A DNA stretch of 64,000 nt, taken from Brevinema_A sp051647245 (GTDB lineage: Bacteria; Spirochaetota; Brevinematia; Brevinematales; Brevinemataceae). Each line of letters opens with the position of its first letter. Within the stretch, counting starts at the first letter, position 1. The position numbers were made by a program, and so were the translations under genes. Under the pieces are notes generated by a model, which did not search any database, was not told the origin of the DNA, and worked only from the letters and a program-made list of their open reading frames with translations. Shown one piece after another: positions 25,801 through 34,557 of this stretch. The stretch is from contig JBOFDS010000008.1 in assembly GCA_051647245.1 (NCBI GenBank), positions 62,001 to 126,000 of the forward strand. The letters run 5' to 3'.

Positions 25801-28253
25801 ACTTCGTTACTGATGGGCAGTAAGCTTGGTGGGCTTGCCGTCGCACCCAAAGTCAAACGAGCATTATAAGGAAATTTAGGCAGTAATTTATGATCAAGCG
25901 TCAACACATCGTCATTATTTTTTGGACGACTACGTTTGTTCACAAGAGTAAATTCCGCCTGCTGCCCCAAACGTAGTGAACGTAAAATTTCAGGTGCATT
26001 GAAAATGTGATTTGGGTAAGACTTACTCTGATAAGCAATAGGCGTCGCATGTAAATGATAAGATACAGATGTTTTAATCGGTTGATCAAACAAAAATTGA
26101 GGACGAATTTGAGCTTTGAGATTTTGTTGATACAAATATTGCGTGTTCTGAGGAGCAATTAATATTTCTGATTGTTGTGATTTAAAAGGTTTAACTTCAA
26201 AGCTATGGTAAGCACTAAACTTTGTTGCACTATTACTTACATGTATTGAATAATGCCCTGATTCAGCGTTTTTAGGGAGATCAATTGTTGTACTAATAGC
26301 TCCAAAAGAACCCCAATTTTTGGTAATGTTAGTTATAGATTTATTATTTGGTCCCGTAACTCGGATTTGTACAGACTGATTAAAAAGCTCAAAATTACTA
26401 CTTACAAGTTTATTATTACTTCTTTTTCTTGCAAAAACTTGAACTTGAACTTTTTCACCAGGTAGGTAAAGATCTCTATCTGTAAAGAGAACACTCTTTA
26501 TCTGGCTACTTTGAAAAATATTCCCAAATAAAAGCTGTGAAGCACTATAGAAAGATTTTTGATCTAGGGTTTGGAAGACAGAATCACCAACACCTGCATA
26601 AGTAAGATCACGTTCTATATCATCTACCCCTAGAAAGATAGGTTTTTCCAGCACAGAATCAGGAAGTCTTGGATTTGGGACATAGAGCGTACCGTCAGCT
26701 GTCGTTTGACCAAGATCTTGAAAAGAACCTCTTACATGATCCCAAACAAGAATATTCATATTTTCAATTGGCTTTTGAGTAGTAACTCTTTGAGCATAAA
26801 ACAAAATAGCATTCTCTGAAACGTGTGCTGATAAAGCACTTCCCGTTAAGAGAACTTTTGTATACTGAGATGGCACATTTCCTTGCGGATCATAGACTTT
26901 CATATTAAGAAGAGCACTCTGATTGGTTGTAATGGTAGAAGCGTCAAAATAATGCCACTCATACTTATTAGGGGTAATATTTGAAAGTGTGATATTTGTA
27001 TACATGGTAACAACAGGCACACTACGACCAAAAAACGATAGGGCAGCATAAAAATCTGACCTCACCAATTGATAAGCAATACGAATATTAGTGGTATTAA
27101 TACTTTGGATAGGGATGAGTGGTTTTTCTTTATCAACAATCAACACATCCTTAGCAAAAGCAATCTGTGGTTTTTCGTTTTGAATGAAGACTGTGCCGAT
27201 GTACGTTTCATTATTTTTTTGTTTAAACATATCCCTGATACGACGAGGATTGACTGCGATAGTGTACTCGGTATCAGCTTCAAAATCTGCAGAAATAGAA
27301 ATACCTGTGGAGTCGATTTGCGTTTGGATATTGGAAACAGGTGGAGTTATCTTTACGGAAACACTTCCTTTTTTCGTGTCCAAAGGATTGTTATGCAACA
27401 GCCAAATTGGTTTTGCTGCTGTGAATGTTTGGTTTGTTTGATTTTCTTGAACAAAAGGAGTCGATGAAAAGCCTACCCATGCTGGTTTTTCATGAGTTTG
27501 AAATTCATAGGAAAAAACGCCTTCATTTGAGAAGATGGTCTGATCGATCTCTAAACGATAAGACTCACTTGGTTTTAAGGATGATGAAACCAAACGATAT
27601 TCCGTATAGTTGGTCTCGATAGATAAGAATGGAGAGAAGTTGGTGGTTAAAGTATGCAAAAGACTATATACTAATGATTTATCACCTTGCATGAGTTTTG
27701 TTGCTTTACGTAGTTGTTGGAGACGTATTGGTTGAGTTGCTGAAATGAAAATAGGTGCATCCAACGAACCATCCGAACGATAAGCATGACCGATCTCAGG
27801 ATGTACCGTTTTAAGAAGGTAGGAAGAATTGGTTACAGGCTCACCATTGATCTTCAGATGAACAAGACTGAGAAGATTTGATTTGAAAGAAATCATTAGG
27901 TCGTTGGATAAAACACTCTCAAATACAAAAGTAACTTCTCGACTGCCGTTAGGACGTAAATAGCCTTGAACAGGAGGATCAAACTCTAAACCAAGCTTGC
28001 TCTCCCATTCACTCACAGCAGCATCAAAGGATGAAAAAGTTACAAAATCCTTATCCACAGAAAAAACTACTTCTTTAGGTTTATACTCAAGCGCTATCTC
28101 ATTAAACGATCGAGAAAGATGCGGCTCTTTTACCATCAAATCAAAAATAAAGAAAACAGCTAAGATTGTCGATAAATAGCAGAGCGCAGAAATAATCCAA
28201 AAACGTCTCTCTTTAGACAAATTCTGAAATCTATGTAATAAAGATCTTATCAT
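22854..28253 (-). CDS. Giant alpha-2-macroglobulin-like protein without thioester
   Basis: A 1799-residue protein anchored by one N-terminal membrane segment (about 18-41) with the rest presumably periplasmic. It has the serial beta-domains of bacterial alpha-2-macroglobulins: TDRDLYLPGEKVQVQVFARK, a second NKSSYTAGERAHIEIRNP...LTVEQD (cf. YxPGE...LxTVE), a YYKSEIPLY...FTLPDNISRFDVTVMVYD segment before the TED-like helical region, and a C-terminal beta part. The family traps or guards against proteases; many members carry a CxEQ thioester. Here the equivalent position reads YQTITNQSM, and the whole chain has a single cysteine, Cys25, in the membrane anchor. It should therefore act without covalent capture. 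GAGGATG is the ribosome site. No pbpC-like partner is adjacent. Confidence 0.85.
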   Translation of the reverse strand: MIRSLLHRFQNLSKERRFWIISALCYLSTILAVFFIFDLMVKEPHLSRSFNEIALEYKPKEVVFSVDKDFVTFSSFDAAVSEWESKLGLEFDPPVQGYLRPNGSREVTFVFESVLSNDLMISFKSNLLSLVHLKINGEPVTNSSYLLKTVHPEIGHAYRSDGSLDAPIFISATQPIRLQQLRKATKLMQGDKSLVYSLLHTLTTNFSPFLSIETNYTEYRLVSSSLKPSESYRLEIDQTIFSNEGVFSYEFQTHEKPAWVGFSSTPFVQENQTNQTFTAAKPIWLLHNNPLDTKKGSVSVKITPPVSNIQTQIDSTGISISADFEADTEYTIAVNPRRIRDMFKQKNNETYIGTVFIQNEKPQIAFAKDVLIVDKEKPLIPIQSINTTNIRIAYQLVRSDFYAALSFFGRSVPVVTMYTNITLSNITPNKYEWHYFDASTITTNQSALLNMKVYDPQGNVPSQYTKVLLTGSALSAHVSENAILFYAQRVTTQKPIENMNILVWDHVRGSFQDLGQTTADGTLYVPNPRLPDSVLEKPIFLGVDDIERDLTYAGVGDSVFQTLDQKSFYSASQLLFGNIFQSSQIKSVLFTDRDLYLPGEKVQVQVFARKRSNNKLVSSNFELFNQSVQIRVTGPNNKSITNITKNWGSFGAISTTIDLPKNAESGHYSIHVSNSATKFSAYHSFEVKPFKSQQSEILIAPQNTQYLYQQNLKAQIRPQFLFDQPIKTSVSYHLHATPIAYQSKSYPNHIFNAPEILRSLRLGQQAEFTLVNKRSRPKNNDDVLTLDHKLLPKFPYNARLTLGATASPPSLLPISNEVDYLSVYFPTQLGIKMDQRQFTMLEDISFDFIAIAPFTEELQINLPVKLEIFKFESVSLGIFSFLTNYFPNIDSYKRRVLNDNLTLGQTKYTFSPKSEGRYQVQISTKQVGFWTKSSVDFVIDTKGSYEHTLNMTANKSSYTAGERAHIEIRNPFPKSRLVLTVEQDSLREFFVVETTNKVISHFVPITSDDEPGVNITAALISLPMHYMDSEQDTFGDVVIGHLALPVDPLNKQLTVQVNNLKDNYLPREEVTFDISAFLRSLQVDGQALVIVRDRAALTGNSLPNLMQRFYQPSPAGFTTWSSSPLIYDLKNFTNKLESHRAVPLMRSLSDLEASVAESLASSDIKLRSNIVYTPYYKSEIPLYRNRKSEITFTLPDNISRFDVTVMVYDKDQLFGQTNISFSTSKPFITEPILPDFVRPDDEVSWGVYAHNLTQMPLHSSLIMTNNFSQISTNVTLKPNSSLPILMKSKIGQAKTSIWFMNGIAEQHQDGFVKTIPVINFSPWKVHSFLGLLENSKTNMVIPLDNNPDLIDQRLVVQMSTSPILLMSDLLYQTITNQSMNLHHVLNKILVVAGNEEILKKYTTFDLVDLQDYVQNSLDNIVLYSTDTAIYEFPVDTKITNSEDPMLTLKAFEALITAQQNSYRINSTLYQQLSQKILAYAQNKFSKSSERNSFYRVFAMKLLSSIKMLDQVTFDNALESLGDSFEIQVLLLETMKSQGLPTRAIALQTSKLMQQLNSRSLVMNVDKITPQAVDSLLQFFGNDINLMQTWESIVSLNADNLRNHLLFEKYFPKSPNTTLKLQIANQQTVLNSEKNSFVYDLPKNKSEIDLKLETTNDSVYYVLRYEQLFEKAFDSDDAYTVTKTIVNAENEALKDDQSLKMGETYTAVLKIKPNKVSQSWVEIIDPLFGGILVERTNNMMLSPVGDNLHIFTRLSQETTIRYRFQPKLKGHWTAPPTIVQNIQNSSIISLTPQTNITIVE

Positions 28254-28274
28254 CGTGAAACATCCTCAATATGA

Positions 28275-28280
28275 TATAAT
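28275..28280 (+). promoter_or_regulatory. Extended -10 of the channel-protein gene
   Basis: TGATATAAT (28272-28280) is an extended -10 box on the plus strand, about 82 bp before the start at 28362. The -35 is weak. Confidence 0.45.
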
Positions 28281-28287
28281 AAGCTTC

Positions 28288-28293
28288 ATTATA
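28288..28293 (-). promoter_or_regulatory. Extended -10 of the macroglobulin-like gene
   Basis: On the minus strand TGCTATAAT forms an extended -10 about 35 bp before the ATG at 28253. The -35 (TTAGAG, 18-bp spacing) is weak. The two -10 boxes of the divergent genes are only 7 bp apart. Confidence 0.5.
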
Positions 28294-28361
28294 GCATAAG
28301 TTCTAGATTTTCTCTAATTTTTGACGTCTGCTCAAAGGAAATTTTTTACAGATAGGTTGTT

Positions 28362-30218
28362 ATGCAATACACAATTAGAGAAGAAGCTCGTGAATTCTTT
28401 CTCAAAGGAAAAAAGATCTCTGATACCACAATTGTTGTCAGATTTCTAACCCCTACTCTTGATCACTACTACTATACCCTTCAAAGCTTTCAAAAATCAG
28501 CCGAGCTTGTCTATGAAAACAATATCCTAATCGGATACGATGTATCTTACGCAAAAATCGATATAGAAACACTGTACGCACAATGTCGCCAAAATGAAGA
28601 AGAATTAGTATTAGACGAATGCTTCATCCCAAACTTTTCTTTCGACCAATACTTAAAAACACTAAACATCGATATTAGCTCAAACTCTCAAGATTTCGAG
28701 TATCCTTTCCCAGATATTATTTCAGCAAGATTAACATTTTTTGAAAATATAAATCTAAGTCGTCTTTCCATTAATTCTTTAGATTTTTTGTGTTATGGAT
28801 CATTTTTTGCAGGTGAACGTAGCGACTTCTCTCAAATCACCATCAATAGAGGATTTCTTGATTTTAGCAGGAGCTTTATTAATAAAAACAACGATTTTTC
28901 TCTGTCTTTCACTCATATTAAAGATGGTGATGTACTTTTCAATTCAGCCTATTTTGAAGAAGGTCGACGCTATTTTATTTCTTTATTTCTGCATAATGGT
29001 AATTTCTATCTTAATAATAGTTACATGACAGGAGGATCCTTTGATCTATCCTACTCTTCTATTTCTGGAGAGGTCTTTGCTGAAAAAATGTACCTTAAAA
29101 ATATTGTGGTTAATTTTTATCATGTAGAAGCACTTGGATTAACCTTTTCTTCAAGTGAGATACGTGAAAGCCATATCATGTGTCATCATATGAAGATCGG
29201 TGAAGGAAGCAAAGAGTTTGAAGAAATTTATTTAGAGCATTCCAGCTTAGTTTTTGATCATTCTGAATTCCAAGAAGGACATCTAAATTTTTCTCACCTC
29301 GAAGCCATGAAGGATAGTTTGATTTCGATGAAGCATTCTATAATCAATACACAAGATCTCGATTTTTCATATTCACTCATCCATTCTCCATTGGAGCTTT
29401 CTCATACTGATTTTGGCAGTACCTTGGTCAATTTTTGGGAAGCAGAACTTGATAAAGTTTCATTAGATGGAACTATCAGCACCGAAAGTATAAATTTTAG
29501 AGCGAAATCTTGTCGTGCCTTGTCTTTAAAAGGAACTTCTTTAGGGAAATTACTGACGATCAGCCCTAATATTAAATTTGAACACCTCCAACTCAGCGGT
29601 ACCGTAAGCGAGGGCAAGATCCTCATCTCGTGGAAAGAAAACAACATCTACGAAGCAATGAATAATATGTACCTCTCGGAACTGGCTTACATAGAAGAAA
29701 AATTCTCAAGTAACATGCGTAATAGCAAATTAAAAGAATTAAAACTTCTATATGCACAAAGTTTTTTAATGCTAAAAGATAACTTCAACCTCATCCACCG
29801 TTACCCCGAAGAAGACTCAGCATATATCCAACACAGACGCCGTATGCGTGAATACCGAATGCATTCAAAAAGACCTTCCTCAAAATTATCAGGATTCTTT
29901 GAATGGTTTTTATTGGATCTTCTTGGTGGATATGGCACAGATCCTTGGAGGTCGTTATTTGGGATTATTGTGGTATGGCTTGGATTTGCTGGATCGTATT
30001 ACTATATTGATTCATTTTCCGTTGGAGAATCTTCTCTTGAACTATCAAGAATCGGACGTAGCCTCTATCATAGTGGAATTACCTTATTTACGATTGGTTA
30101 CGGCGACTTAATCCCAACAGGGGGACTGATGAGAACCTTGTCTATCATTCAAGGATTTTTTGGAGTACTCTTACCATCTTACTTTATGATCGCCTTCACA
30201 AGAAAAATGTTACGTTAA
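28362..30218 (+). CDS. Two-TM potassium channel with large N-terminal pentapeptide-like domain
   Basis: A 618-residue protein of unusual layout. Residues about 125-430 show irregular repeats of about 20 residues built on patterns such as LDFSRSFI, FDLSYSSI, FDHSEFQEG, LNFSHLEA and LDFSYSLI, resembling pentapeptide-repeat beta-helices. After a helical linker (about 440-515, basic RHRRRMREYRMHSKR-like) come TM1 (about 529-548), a pore helix with the K+ selectivity filter TIGYGD (577-582), and TM2 (about 590-612). The channel part is a minimal Kir/KcsA-like pore. A cytoplasmic sensor or scaffold role for the repeat domain is inference. The gene is divergent from the macroglobulin-like gene and ends in a strong terminator. 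Confidence 0.82.
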   Translation: MQYTIREEAREFFLKGKKISDTTIVVRFLTPTLDHYYYTLQSFQKSAELVYENNILIGYDVSYAKIDIETLYAQCRQNEEELVLDECFIPNFSFDQYLKTLNIDISSNSQDFEYPFPDIISARLTFFENINLSRLSINSLDFLCYGSFFAGERSDFSQITINRGFLDFSRSFINKNNDFSLSFTHIKDGDVLFNSAYFEEGRRYFISLFLHNGNFYLNNSYMTGGSFDLSYSSISGEVFAEKMYLKNIVVNFYHVEALGLTFSSSEIRESHIMCHHMKIGEGSKEFEEIYLEHSSLVFDHSEFQEGHLNFSHLEAMKDSLISMKHSIINTQDLDFSYSLIHSPLELSHTDFGSTLVNFWEAELDKVSLDGTISTESINFRAKSCRALSLKGTSLGKLLTISPNIKFEHLQLSGTVSEGKILISWKENNIYEAMNNMYLSELAYIEEKFSSNMRNSKLKELKLLYAQSFLMLKDNFNLIHRYPEEDSAYIQHRRRMREYRMHSKRPSSKLSGFFEWFLLDLLGGYGTDPWRSLFGIIVVWLGFAGSYYYIDSFSVGESSLELSRIGRSLYHSGITLFTIGYGDLIPTGGLMRTLSIIQGFFGVLLPSYFMIAFTRKMLR

Positions 30219-30221
30219 TCA

Positions 30222-30252
30222 AAAAAAGCTTCCCAAAACGGGAAGCTTTTTA
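30222..30252. terminator. Bidirectional intrinsic terminator
   Basis: AAAAGCTTCCC / GGGAAGCTTTT with a 5-base loop, flanked by A- and T-runs, between convergent genes. Confidence 0.92.
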
Positions 30253-30262
30253 TTTGGATAAA

Positions 30263-32086
30263 TTATTTATCTCCGTACATTACTCCAATACATAGAGCAT
30301 CAAGTCCAACGTGTGTCGCTACAGAAGGTGGTACCAAACTGACATCAGAAGGTGCAAATCCAATTACATCTGTAACTTTTTTCACAAGTCTATCAAGATC
30401 AGTGGTATCAGTAATAGAGTGAGCAATGACATAGTGTCTCACAGATGCATTGTCAAGAGAAGTTTTAATCGCATCAAGAGTTTTTTGGAAAGCTTTTTGG
30501 AATCCAAAGGCTTTTCCAGTTACTTGAGGGGTTCCATCAGGCATATCAAGAACAGGACACAAACGAAGTGTTTTGATAATATTACCTTGGAATGCTCCAA
30601 GACGGCCACTTGCGATCATATGATCAATAGTTCTAAAATTAATAAAATTATTGGAATGATCTGCTTGCTTACGTGCGTTTTCTACAACTTCATCATGGGA
30701 AAGACCTTTATTAATATCGTCCATCACACAATGAGCTAAAGCACCACCACCTGCAGCCATATGTTTTGTGTCAATAACATCAATTTTAAGATTAGGAGCA
30801 GTTTTCTTCACAAGATCAACACCTTGCAAAGCACTATTATAAGTACCACTAACTTTTTGACTTACTGTCATAACAATAACAGAATCATAGTATTTTGAAA
30901 GATATAAGAACATATCTGCAAAAGTTTTTGGTGATGGCTGAGAAGTTTTTAGTTTAAAGCCTTTTTCAGCACCTTTTCTCTGGATCATTAAATCTACATC
31001 AAATGTTTTAAAATCATAATAAGTATCACCATTAATATCAAGAACAAAAGGAATCTGGTGGATCTGATTTTCATCAAGATATTCTGGTGAAAGCGAAACG
31101 CCTGAATCCGTAACAAGCGCAATAGAATGACTACGGTGATGGGTGGTTGTGTATTGACGACGCATATCTTCAACTTTTTGGAAAGTAAATTTCCCAAACT
31201 TTCTGAGCTTATCAAGCATCTGTGCTGGATGATTTGTATGGAAGTGAAGACGTAATTTATTATCACCACCAGCCATCACGATCGAATCAGAATCTGTTTC
31301 GAGTAACTCTTGAACAGCATGCTTATCAATATTTTGACCAATGATACAGGTCTCTGTACAGTAACGATTGTGTAAAGACTCTTCTGTTAATGTTTCAGCT
31401 TCAGCAATAGGCATGTCAGCATCAGCCATTAAAAGATGCTCCATATCGTGATCATCTCTTGTGAAAGCTCTTTTGATAATGGTGTCTTTCATTCCTTCAA
31501 TAAAAAGAACAAAACCCTTAGCACCAGCATCTACGACTTTTGCAAGACGCATTGCTTCAAGTTGTTCAGCAGTACGAGCTAATGCTTTTTGAGCAACCTC
31601 TTCTGCCTTAACAAATAATGTTTCGAAATCTAAAATCTCATCTTTTTTAGAATCAATAAATTCTGCCCATTCACGAATAACCGTGATAATAGTACCTTCT
31701 TGAGGAGATGGAATAGCATCGTAAACATACTTAGACGCTTTTTTCACAGTCTCTGCAAACTTTTTAGTAGAAAGAGTGGCAACACCTTTCATTTCTTGAG
31801 CAATACTATATAGGAATTGTGCAAAAATCACACCACTATTACCGCGTGCTCCATCCAATGCAGCATCTCCAATACTTGATGCAACAGTTTCAATATCTGC
31901 ATCTTCTTTAGAATTATAGATAATAGAAGTAGCTGTAGCCGCTAAGTTAGAACCTGTATCTCCATCCGGCACTGGGAACACGTTGATTTTGTTAATTTCT
32001 TCTTGGTGTTCGATCATTTTTTTTCCACCAGATAAGATGGACCAGTACAGTTGTTTACCTGTAAGATTGGACAGTAATGACATCAC
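30263..32086 (-). CDS. FakA-FakB fusion: DAK2-domain fatty-acid kinase joined to DegV lipid-binding protein
   Basis: One 607-residue chain combines the two parts of fatty-acid kinase. Residues 1-210 are the DhaL/DAK2 nucleotide-binding domain (NVFPVPDGDTGSN 35-47, ARGNSG 80-85). Residues about 235-305 match the FakA middle domain, including YCTETCII and the HFHTNHP histidine motif (281-287). Residues 321-607 are a DegV/FakB domain (ALVTDSGVSLSPEYL, TSQPSP, SGTYNSA, SGRLGAFQGN). In Firmicutes FakA phosphorylates a fatty acid held by separate FakB; here both lie in cis. It is expected to be cytoplasmic and to feed exogenous fatty acids into phospholipid synthesis. A promoter at 32139-32167 drives it as a single gene. 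Confidence 0.88.
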   Translation of the reverse strand: MMSLLSNLTGKQLYWSILSGGKKMIEHQEEINKINVFPVPDGDTGSNLAATATSIIYNSKEDADIETVASSIGDAALDGARGNSGVIFAQFLYSIAQEMKGVATLSTKKFAETVKKASKYVYDAIPSPQEGTIITVIREWAEFIDSKKDEILDFETLFVKAEEVAQKALARTAEQLEAMRLAKVVDAGAKGFVLFIEGMKDTIIKRAFTRDDHDMEHLLMADADMPIAEAETLTEESLHNRYCTETCIIGQNIDKHAVQELLETDSDSIVMAGGDNKLRLHFHTNHPAQMLDKLRKFGKFTFQKVEDMRRQYTTTHHRSHSIALVTDSGVSLSPEYLDENQIHQIPFVLDINGDTYYDFKTFDVDLMIQRKGAEKGFKLKTSQPSPKTFADMFLYLSKYYDSVIVMTVSQKVSGTYNSALQGVDLVKKTAPNLKIDVIDTKHMAAGGGALAHCVMDDINKGLSHDEVVENARKQADHSNNFINFRTIDHMIASGRLGAFQGNIIKTLRLCPVLDMPDGTPQVTGKAFGFQKAFQKTLDAIKTSLDNASVRHYVIAHSITDTTDLDRLVKKVTDVIGFAPSDVSLVPPSVATHVGLDALCIGVMYGDK

Positions 32087-32138
32087 TGCCTCCTCAATGT
32101 TTTTGTTTTTATCAAAAATATTAATTAGAATATTCTCT

Positions 32139-32167
32139 ATTTTAACTTATTTTTGTCTTTTTTGCAA
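32139..32167 (-). promoter_or_regulatory. Promoter of the FakA-FakB fusion gene
   Basis: Minus strand TTGCAA (32167-32162), 17-bp spacer, TAAAAT (32144-32139), 52 bp upstream of the start. Confidence 0.65.
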
Positions 32168-32312
32168 GCAATAAATTAATTTAGTAAAATATTTTTTATA
32201 TTTCTTCTTAAATAAGTGGTATTATTTGATACAATATTAACGGAATTAGATTTAAAATATTAATATAAAAAGAAGATAATTATCATTATTAAAGAAAAAT
32301 CCTGTAAATTTC

Positions 32313-32341
32313 TTGACCTAATAAGTAATTTCTCTTATACT
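32313..32341 (+). promoter_or_regulatory. Promoter of exbB
   Basis: TTGACC (32313-32318), 17-bp spacer, TATACT (32336-32341), 50 bp before the ATG. Confidence 0.7.
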
Positions 32342-32391
32342 ATATAGTATTTTTTATACGTAATAATCTTTATCTTTTTCAGGAGGATTTA

Positions 32392-33036
32392 ATGTTGTAT
32401 TTATTACAAGGCGGATGGGTCATGGCGGCCATTGTTCTGTCGTCTATTATTGGTCTAGCTGTATTTATTGAGCGTTCTTTCTATCTTATTTCTGTATCTC
32501 GTAACGCAAACATCATCAGAAGAGAAATGCAAGAGCGTTTTCGTGGACTAAAAATCGGTGAAGCTATCTCTATCTGCGATAATCACCCTGGTACAGCGTC
32601 AATTATCATCCGTGCCGGTCTTAGTATGGCTACTAGATCTCGTGAAGAGATGGAAAAAGCAATGGATGATGTTGCAAAATTTGAAATTCCTAAACTTACA
32701 AAACATCTACCTATTTTAGGAACAATCGTAAACGTATCTACGTTGTTAGGTCTTTTGGGAACTGTTCTTGGAATGATTTCTTCTACAACGGTTCTTGCAA
32801 ATCAAGGCCTAGGCAATCCCCAAGATCTTATTGGAGGTATTGCGAAGGCTCTCGTTACGACAGCTGGTGGTTTGATTGTGGCTATTCCAGCATTAATTGC
32901 TTACAACTACCTCACCACAAAAGTTGATACAATTATTACAGAAATTGAAAATACAGCACTGGATTTGGTTAAGGTTCTAAAGCCTAGCAGCTCCCTCTCT
33001 CTCTCAAACCCAAGTTCAAGTTTTAAACAATGGTAA
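32392..33036 (+). CDS. exbB: ExbB/TolQ/MotA-family proton channel
   Basis: A 214-residue inner-membrane protein with three hydrophobic segments (about 8-30, 103-130, 145-175). The block LPILGTIVNVSTLLGLLGTVLGMISSTTVLA followed by GGIAKALVTTAGGLIVAIPALIAYNYL is typical of ExbB, which uses the proton gradient to energise TonB. AGGAGGA precedes the start. The next gene, 17 bp downstream, is not an ExbD but a membrane-anchored periplasmic protein, so the usual exbB-exbD pair is absent here. An ExbD may be encoded elsewhere, or this may power another system. Confidence 0.85.
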   Translation: MLYLLQGGWVMAAIVLSSIIGLAVFIERSFYLISVSRNANIIRREMQERFRGLKIGEAISICDNHPGTASIIIRAGLSMATRSREEMEKAMDDVAKFEIPKLTKHLPILGTIVNVSTLLGLLGTVLGMISSTTVLANQGLGNPQDLIGGIAKALVTTAGGLIVAIPALIAYNYLTTKVDTIITEIENTALDLVKVLKPSSSLSLSNPSSSFKQW

Positions 33037-33053
33037 TTTAAAAGGAATAGAGC

Positions 33054-34511
33054 ATGAAAAAATCACAAACTCCTCATATCGAAGTGCTTGATGCACCTCG
33101 TGTTAAAAATAAAATTGTTAAGGTTACTGTTCAAATCTTTGTATGGATTTTAATCATTGCCTTTATTTCAACAATTGGTGTTGGTTTAGGTATGGACGCA
33201 GCTCCTGTCGTAATCAGAACCAAAAATTCTAAAATAGATCTCTCCCCAACAAGTATCTTCATGATCCAACGCGGAGAATTAATCAATCAGCTTGAAAGTT
33301 CAAGCAATCCATTAAAAAATGGCGATCCACGTGCTTATAACCGTGAAATCGACAAATACACTCTCGATAGTACAATGGTAAGTGCTGCTCAAAAAGATCT
33401 CTTCACAGAAATCAGCATCAAGCCTTCCCCTCTTCTAAGAGCCGAAGCCCGCATACCTAAAGAAGCTTTAGATATGCAGTATGGTTTAGAGGCGTTTTTT
33501 GGGAATTTAGGGGCAGTAACCCCTATCATGATGTTAACTATTGGTGATATGTATGCTTTTCATGAGCTTTCTAATTTTGAAATTGCAACTGAATTCATCA
33601 CCCTCAATAAAACAAACTTCCTTATATCTCAAATTTCTGCAGATCAACTCGCTGAATATTTTGACAAAAATATTGAAAGATGGGCTCAAAAAGTCAACGT
33701 AAGTGAGTTTATTTTTGAAAACAGAGCAGAAGCACGTAAAGGTTCGAAATTGATCTCTGAAAAAGGCTACGTTGAAGCAATGAAAGAATTTGCAAATAAC
33801 TCAAAAGTTTCTTTTAATACCAATAAAACAATCCTTGCTGATAAACAGCATTATAATTATTTTACAGATGCCTTGAAATCCTACACCTCAAAAAGAGGAA
33901 ATGGTCTCTATGTGTCTGATCCTATTTACTTTGAGGGCATCTATCGTGTAGCTGTATTAAATTATGCGCCAACTCTTACAGATCTTAGTCCTAGAGAAGT
34001 CCTTGAATTGAGTGAGTATTTTGTAAGAGAAAATTATAACTCCCTCTCCAAAACACATGCAAGAGCATGGAATGAAGCAAAAAAATCCTTTGAAACTCGT
34101 ATTAAAAATCAAGATAGTTTTGCTTCTATTTATACAGATATCAGTGGTGCCGTACATCGTGTTACAGCTCCATTTACTGTTCTTAGCGATTCTATCAACG
34201 CTGTTACCGGAGAAAGATTGACTACCCCTATCCTTGAAGATACCAAAATCTTCCAAGCGATCTTAAACACAGAAATTAACGTAACAAGCTTCATCAACAA
34301 AGAAAACAAAGGCGAATGGCTATTTGGAGTTCGTCCTTTATCTAAAGAATTGAAAGAGACACCAGTAAACCTTGCCGATCAACAAAAAGCTTACATGATC
34401 AATCAAAGCAAAGGTCGTATTGTTTCTCAAATGTTTGGTACAGCATTACTTAAACGTTATAATGTCAAAAGTGATGAAAAAATTCTGACTAACTTACACC
34501 TAGTTCCATAG
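33054..34511 (+). CDS. Membrane-anchored periplasmic protein, possibly PpiD/SurA-like
   Basis: A 485-residue protein with a short basic cytoplasmic tail, one membrane segment (about 25-47, TVQIFVWILIIAFISTIGVGLG) and a large helical periplasmic part. Size, single N-terminal anchor and helix-rich sequence (QISADQLAEYFDKNIERWAQKVNVSEFIFENRAEA) resemble membrane-bound SurA/PpiD-type foldases, in particular the segment that would precede a parvulin domain, but no isomerase active site can be recognised. It is cotranscribed with exbB (17-bp gap) and followed 46 bp later by the phosphofructokinase gene. Function unknown. Confidence 0.6.
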   Translation: MKKSQTPHIEVLDAPRVKNKIVKVTVQIFVWILIIAFISTIGVGLGMDAAPVVIRTKNSKIDLSPTSIFMIQRGELINQLESSSNPLKNGDPRAYNREIDKYTLDSTMVSAAQKDLFTEISIKPSPLLRAEARIPKEALDMQYGLEAFFGNLGAVTPIMMLTIGDMYAFHELSNFEIATEFITLNKTNFLISQISADQLAEYFDKNIERWAQKVNVSEFIFENRAEARKGSKLISEKGYVEAMKEFANNSKVSFNTNKTILADKQHYNYFTDALKSYTSKRGNGLYVSDPIYFEGIYRVAVLNYAPTLTDLSPREVLELSEYFVRENYNSLSKTHARAWNEAKKSFETRIKNQDSFASIYTDISGAVHRVTAPFTVLSDSINAVTGERLTTPILEDTKIFQAILNTEINVTSFINKENKGEWLFGVRPLSKELKETPVNLADQQKAYMINQSKGRIVSQMFGTALLKRYNVKSDEKILTNLHLVP

Positions 34512-34557
34512 TTATATTTAATAATAAAATAGAGTTCTATCATATAGGAGCACAAAT

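Larger units (their letters stand above)
32087..32391. other. Divergent promoter region between FakAB fusion and exbB
   Basis: No gene is seen in these 305 bp. The region holds a good promoter for each flanking gene and otherwise very AT-rich sequence without repeats I can support. Confidence 0.6.
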
